From Apium graveolens (Eukaryota; Streptophyta; Magnoliopsida; Apiales; Apiaceae), in contig NW_027417515.1 of assembly GCF_009905375.1 (NCBI RefSeq), positions 1-64,000 of the forward strand: 64,000 nucleotides of DNA. The letters are read 5' to 3'. Shown piece after piece: positions 59,536-64,000 of this stretch (position 1 is its first letter; every line of letters starts with the position of its first letter). Position numbers and translations under genes: made by a program. A model generated the notes under the pieces. That model was not told the origin of the DNA. It did no database searches and was given only the letters and a program-made list of their open reading frames with translations.

Positions 59536-60475
59536 ACACGTGTCACACAAGAGGGTGTCTAAAATACGAAGAATGCATATCACTTAACACATCATTTTTA
59601 GAATCCTGGCCCCATTATTATTCTTTTTAAAATTTTGTAAAGGATGCACATTGAACAAATTCGTACCCTGCATAATTTTTTTAATATTTTTTTTACATTT
59701 TCCTATTTTCTTCAACTGAAATCATGGGAAAGATTCGAAAAATACTCATGTAAAATAAATATATCTTGTGACGCGCATTCTCAAATGTATTTTACTTGTT
59801 ATGCATGCGCCCGATGTGCATCCTCCATTAATTTTTTATTTTTATTTTTATTTTGTTCACTTTTTTACGATTTTGCCAACTAAAATCAAGAGAAAGATAT
59901 ACATTTGAGATATGTGTATTGAGATATACGTATTTTCAAAATGCGTTTTTCAGGATATACATATGACACATGCACATTTAACCGATATTTTAAGTCATTC
60001 AATCCAAATTTAGATATTTTGGTCCATTATATTATAAGATAGGCATTTAGAGCTATCACTAACCTCACCTTTTAATCTAGCTAATTATCTCTTCTCCTTA
60101 TTTATATTCTCACACATCTTCATTTTCCACTCATTTTCTCTCCCCTAATTTTCTCTTTTTTTTCTTTACATATTTTCAATACTATTCACAAATTATAACA
60201 TAATATAAATCAATTAAATTTATATTTTCAAATTAATAAAACTTATTTTTAACTTCTAAACTTTGTGTAAGATTAATTCAGTTACAAAAATAATTATAAG
60301 TAACATTCGTATAATATATTATATTATATAAGTATATACCTTTTTCCTTGATATATATTTAAAATAATTTTTTGAATCATTTTTGTTAAACTGTCACAGT
60401 ACTTTCAAATCTATATTAAATTATAATAATCGGAATAAGGTATATTTTACTCTATCTTTTTTTATTGGTTTGATT
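59536..60475. other. AT-rich intergenic stretch
   Basis: No coding signal, RNA gene or clear repeat end is seen. The 79-codon open frame at 59644-59883 is T-rich low complexity. Confidence 0.4.
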
Positions 60476-60826
60476 CTATTTGTGACCGTCAGATCTTCTT
60501 TTTAATCAAGTAATCAGCACCATTAGATTCAAATACTAAAAGAATATACACTGCTCAAACTATCAAGTTTGAACCCCGCAAACAACAAATATTTATAATA
60601 TTATTTATACACTAGTAAAACTCTTACGTTCGAACCCTACCAAGAGCAAATATTTATATTATTAAGTATACACTATCCAAGATTTAGGTTCGAATCTTGG
60701 CAATAACAAATATTTATATTATTATTTATAAATATACTAATAAGGTTATGATAAAAAAAATTATTATAAGTTTAAATAATATAAAAATATAATGAAAACC
60801 TGTGCATCGCACGGGTTGTTAAACTA
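60476..60826 (+). mobile_element. Helitron-like remnant, plus orientation
   Basis: It holds a CCGTCAGATCTT motif at about 60487, three tandem units with a TTCGAACC-like core, and an end hairpin TGTGCATCGCACGGGT at about 60807. The order matches the better-preserved Helitron at 61848-62519, read on the other strand. No clean TC start or CTRR end remains, so the borders are approximate. Confidence 0.4.
60550..60730. repeat. Three tandem units of about 60 bp
   Basis: Each unit contains a GTTCGAAYCC-like core followed by CAAATATTTATA and ATTATTTATA. The copies have diverged. The core looks like a tRNA B box, but there is no A box or tRNA fold. Confidence 0.65.
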
Positions 60827-61847
60827 TATTTATATTATTATATTAAAGACAAAAATAATGAAAGTTTGGTTGATCATCGGTCTGGTCATCGTAATTATAG
60901 TAATATTTAAAATAAAACACTATGATAAATAGATAAATATTCATACAGAATTATAATATGTCTGATAGTTTTCGTTAAAATAAAATAATATATAAAATTC
61001 ACCTGTCCGGGCTAAACAAAATTATATTATTGATCCAATTTAAAAGAAAAACTTAAAAAAACCATATATAGTTAGTTGGATTTGAAAAATCGGGCTCAAA
61101 TAAAATAATAAGTATTATTGATCCCGCTAAAACATGATATTATTGGACCGGACTATAACAAAATATAAATTTGAAAGAAAATTTGTGGGGTCAATATAAT
61201 ATCATCAAATTAAAATAAAATAATAAATATTATCCATTCGGTCTAAAATAAAATTATAATCACCCGGCTAAAAAAACAAAATAATAAGTATAATTAGTTA
61301 GATTTGGTTGATATAACGGGGCTTAAGCTAACATAAATTTTGTCATTGACACATAAAATTTTACTATTGATTTGGGTTAGTTGGATTTGGTTAGTTGAAT
61401 TTGGTCGGTTAACAGACTAATGATAATTCTTATACCATCTCGGATAAAATTTATTTTTTAATTAAATATAATAATCTTTGAGGAGCATAACTATAAATAT
61501 CAATAAAAATGTAATTTCAATCATTACATTATTTTTTAAAATTGTAGTATCACTAACTTATACACCTATATGTATATTAATAAGTATTATTAAATTATAT
61601 TATTAAAATTTTAGATAAACAAGTTTCATAACTTCAATTTTTTACTTCAAATTAAATTTAAAAAAATTATGTAATATTAAAAATAATCCGTATTGCAACA
61701 TTTTTAGGCTACTAAACTTAATAAGCGTGCCCAGAACTAATCTAATTTTTAAACAAATTGTTAGTTGATATAATGAAATTGACTTGGCATATATAAATTG
61801 GTCTGAAATATGTTACAAAGGCTAAGCTGACAGGACATTACTTATTA
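60827..61847. other. AT-rich intergenic stretch
   Basis: Nothing recognisable beyond low-complexity AT sequence; no coding or RNA gene. Confidence 0.4.
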
Positions 61848-62519
61848 CTAGCATATGACTCGTGCGATGCACAAATTGTTTTTAACACTTAAATAATTTT
61901 TAATAATATAACTATATCTTAAAATTATTATATTTTGAAATATAGTTTCAATAGTTGAAAAATAAATTGAAAACCATAATAAGTTATAATAATAAATGTT
62001 TTTTGATAATTTGGCACTTGACTGAATATAAATAATATAATATAATATGTTGTTCATGGGACTCGAGTCCTGAACCTGTAGAAATTGTTAAAATAAAGAA
62101 TATAAAAGTTTAAATATAATAAGCTGTTGACGGGGTTCGAACCCCGAATTCATGAGAGCAGTTTAAATATTAATATAATAACAATTTACAAATTTTCTAG
62201 TATGTGCCCAAGGGCACATGCTAAGAATACGTGCTTGATAAGTTGTCAAAATTTTATTAGTGGGGAGGTTATAAATAATGATGGACCCCGTGCATGCACA
62301 AAAATTTCCACCAATAAAATTTTAACAACTCATCAAGTACGAATTCTTAGCATGAGCCCTTGGGCACACACTAGAAAAACCGAATAACTTATTATTGCAT
62401 CCAACGGTTCTCATTTATCTGACTTTAGATCTGACGGTTGTTATTTATCGTATCAAATACTGTACCGAACAACCGACTAACTAATAGAGGATGTTCTGTT
62501 TATAATAGTACAGTATAGA
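61848..62519 (-). mobile_element. Non-autonomous Helitron (672 bp)
   Basis: Read on the minus strand it begins TCTATACTGTACTATTAT after an A and ends ATGCTAG before a T, which fits Helitron insertion between A and T. Just before the 3' end is a short GC-rich hairpin TGTGCATCGCACGA. The start sequence resembles the TCTATACTATTAT type of many plant Helitrons. No RepHel coding. A MITE is nested inside (62193-62378). Confidence 0.72.
62193..62378. mobile_element. MITE with about 64 bp inverted repeats, inside the Helitron
   Basis: The left arm CTAGTATGTGCCCAAGGGC and on to about 62262 is inverted at 62309-62374 with few mismatches. The ends may include a TTTT (left) and AAAA (right). The inner part is about 45 bases. 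No target duplication was identified, so the superfamily is open. Confidence 0.75.
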
Positions 62520-63837
62520 TAGATAGATAGATTGTGTGAACTTTGGTGATAGATTGTTTGACTTTAAATCCGACGGTTATTATTTGTCGTACCAAACAAT
62601 TGTACCGAATAACCGACTACCAAACAAAAAGAAGCAAGCTAATTTACACCAAACTCCAGTAATAAGTTCTATTCTCAGGAAAACATTTTGTAACCAGAAC
62701 CAAGCTTAGGTAATTGCGACGGGCTGCAATTCGCTGGCTTCTATGGTTGGCTCCGGCCAGTAACCAAATCAAACTTTTCAAGTACGGTGCCAGAGAGTTG
62801 ATTTCTCTTTCATTATCCAATGAACTTATTAATCCTAGCTAATCCCACTTTTCAGATTTAAAGTAAATATTGCTATATTTAGGATTAGTCCTTTTCTTAA
62901 TAAGATTCATACTAATAATGACAGGAGCTAACATTTTCAAAATCTAAAGAAGAAAAGAACTCTTCTACATTCAGCATACGATACAAGAAACATTTCAGTT
63001 TTCAGTGGGCAACCACCAGTACCCTAAAGAGGGAATTGATGCTTCTCCACTAACCGGTTTTGTTACTGCACACACTAAAATACAAATTTATTAATTTATT
63101 TTTATATATAAATTTACTGACGTGTCACATAAATTCCAAAGTGGACAGGGGATTTTGGGTCACAGAAGTACATCATGCATGGGACTTCCACACACTCCAG
63201 AAATTTCCCCGCGGCAATCCTGTGCCAAACCCATGTAGGTGAAGCTCAACTCTCCCCCTCCGGCTGGGGTTTACTCTGAATTTCTATAATGGCAAAATTT
63301 TATATGTAATATGATATTGTATGATGATTGTTAATCTTTTTCTTTAGGCCCCTGTCAATCTTCTGATAATCTAGAACATCACTAAATAGAAGGCACAAGT
63401 AGGTACTAATTGGTGTTTGTGTATCAGGTATTTAAGCTTTCTTAAGAAAAATAATTATTTTAATGTTATATATATATAGCATTAGAGAACCCTTAATTTT
63501 ATTAAGAACTTCATCAAATTAGTTACTAATGTAGAATAACAATTATATTTAAATACAATAAAATGTTTAACAACTGAAATTCAAATTTGATTATATTATG
63601 AAATAATTTTGGATAAGTGTGAGTTTAGTGTGATTCTACTATAGAACCACTTTAAACAATTTTATCAAATTTCAATGATTATTTAAATAAAAAAATTGTG
63701 CAGCTTCATTTTTAATTTGATAATTAAAATTTGTAAATATATATAATAAAAAATGAAATAAACTATGTATTTATATTTTTTTTAAAAATGGTTCTCTATG
63801 GACCTATATCTAACAAAACTCTCCACCCTATATATAT
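62520..63837. other. AT-rich intergenic stretch with a second Helitron-start-like piece
   Basis: At 62560-62620 the text ACTTTAAATCCGACGG to ACCGAATAACCGACTA repeats the Helitron segment at 62421-62490 with changes. A GATA microsatellite (62518-62530) lies between. The rest shows no gene. Confidence 0.45.
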
Positions 63838-64000
63838 ATTACTTAGCATAGTGCATGGGAAATCATATGATTAAATAAGATAGGCTTGACACGAGTTCCA
63901 TGCCTTGTATTTAATCATGACATTGCAGGGTAGAAGGAATTAATTGTACGGTAACTATTCACTGAATGGGTTCTTGGTATTCTAAGCGGTGATTATTCTT
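63838..64000 (+). repeat. Partial LTR, same family as 32371-34097
   Basis: It aligns by eye with 33097-33260 at over 90% (GATTAAATAAGATAGGCTTG, then TTGCAGGGTAGAAGGAATT). It begins in the middle of the LTR and runs off the window. Confidence 0.8.

Noticed and set aside
60680..60700. GGTTCGAATCT as a tRNA gene or tRNA-derived SINE
   Set aside because: No A box at the right distance and no cloverleaf; the core is part of a tandem unit.

Overview
This window is nuclear DNA from a flowering plant, probably a eudicot. It is AT-rich and carries LTR retrotransposons primed by initiator tRNA-Met, plant-type CACTA elements, Helitron and MITE ends, and plant splice sites. An Apiaceae-like genome is a weak guess from the look of the LTR families. 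I see no tRNA, rRNA, CRISPR array or bacterial-type operon. Nearly everything is transposable-element DNA, and only one small ORF (34949-35097) is a candidate host gene. All calls come from reading the sequence; no database was searched.

Layout. (1) 1-8445: two decayed minus-strand Copia elements, probably Sireviruses. Copia A (1-6580) is split by a 3.4 kb solo Gypsy LTR (2388-5834, target duplication ATATT). Copia B (6581-8445) is split by a 573 bp solo LTR (6839-7411). (2) 8569-22817: a truncated LTR, then a large plus-strand Sirevirus-type Copia element with near-identical 1.36 kb LTRs, gag, a frameshifted pol, a spacer with five hairpins and a long extra ORF. (3) 22818-34857: Copia C, a third lineage with 299 bp LTRs, cut by an Angela/Tork-like Copia D (23449-32301, TSD AAAGG) and by a solo LTR (32371-34097, TSD ACTCT). 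(4) 34858-37146: low-copy-looking DNA with the small ORF, two Stowaway-like remnants and a 553 bp CACTA-type MITE (TSD ATA). (5) 37147-59535: a three-level nest. A Gypsy LTR holds a CACTA transposon (40286-59403, TSD TAA), and that holds a 13.7 kb Gypsy element (43899-57554, TSD GTTTT) within an intron of its transposase gene. (6) 59536-64000: AT-rich DNA with Helitron-like elements, a MITE and, at the right edge, part of the same LTR family as 32371-34097.

No intact autonomous element is present. Each coding module has stops, frameshifts or deletions, although three LTR pairs are very similar (about 98-99% by eye). The insertions are therefore recent, while the copies are not coding-competent. 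I found no convincing new biochemical system. The most unusual items are the hairpin series shared between LTR and spacer of the Sirevirus, a Gypsy element with young LTRs but a rearranged, dead interior, and the small acidic ORF beside the Copia C LTR.
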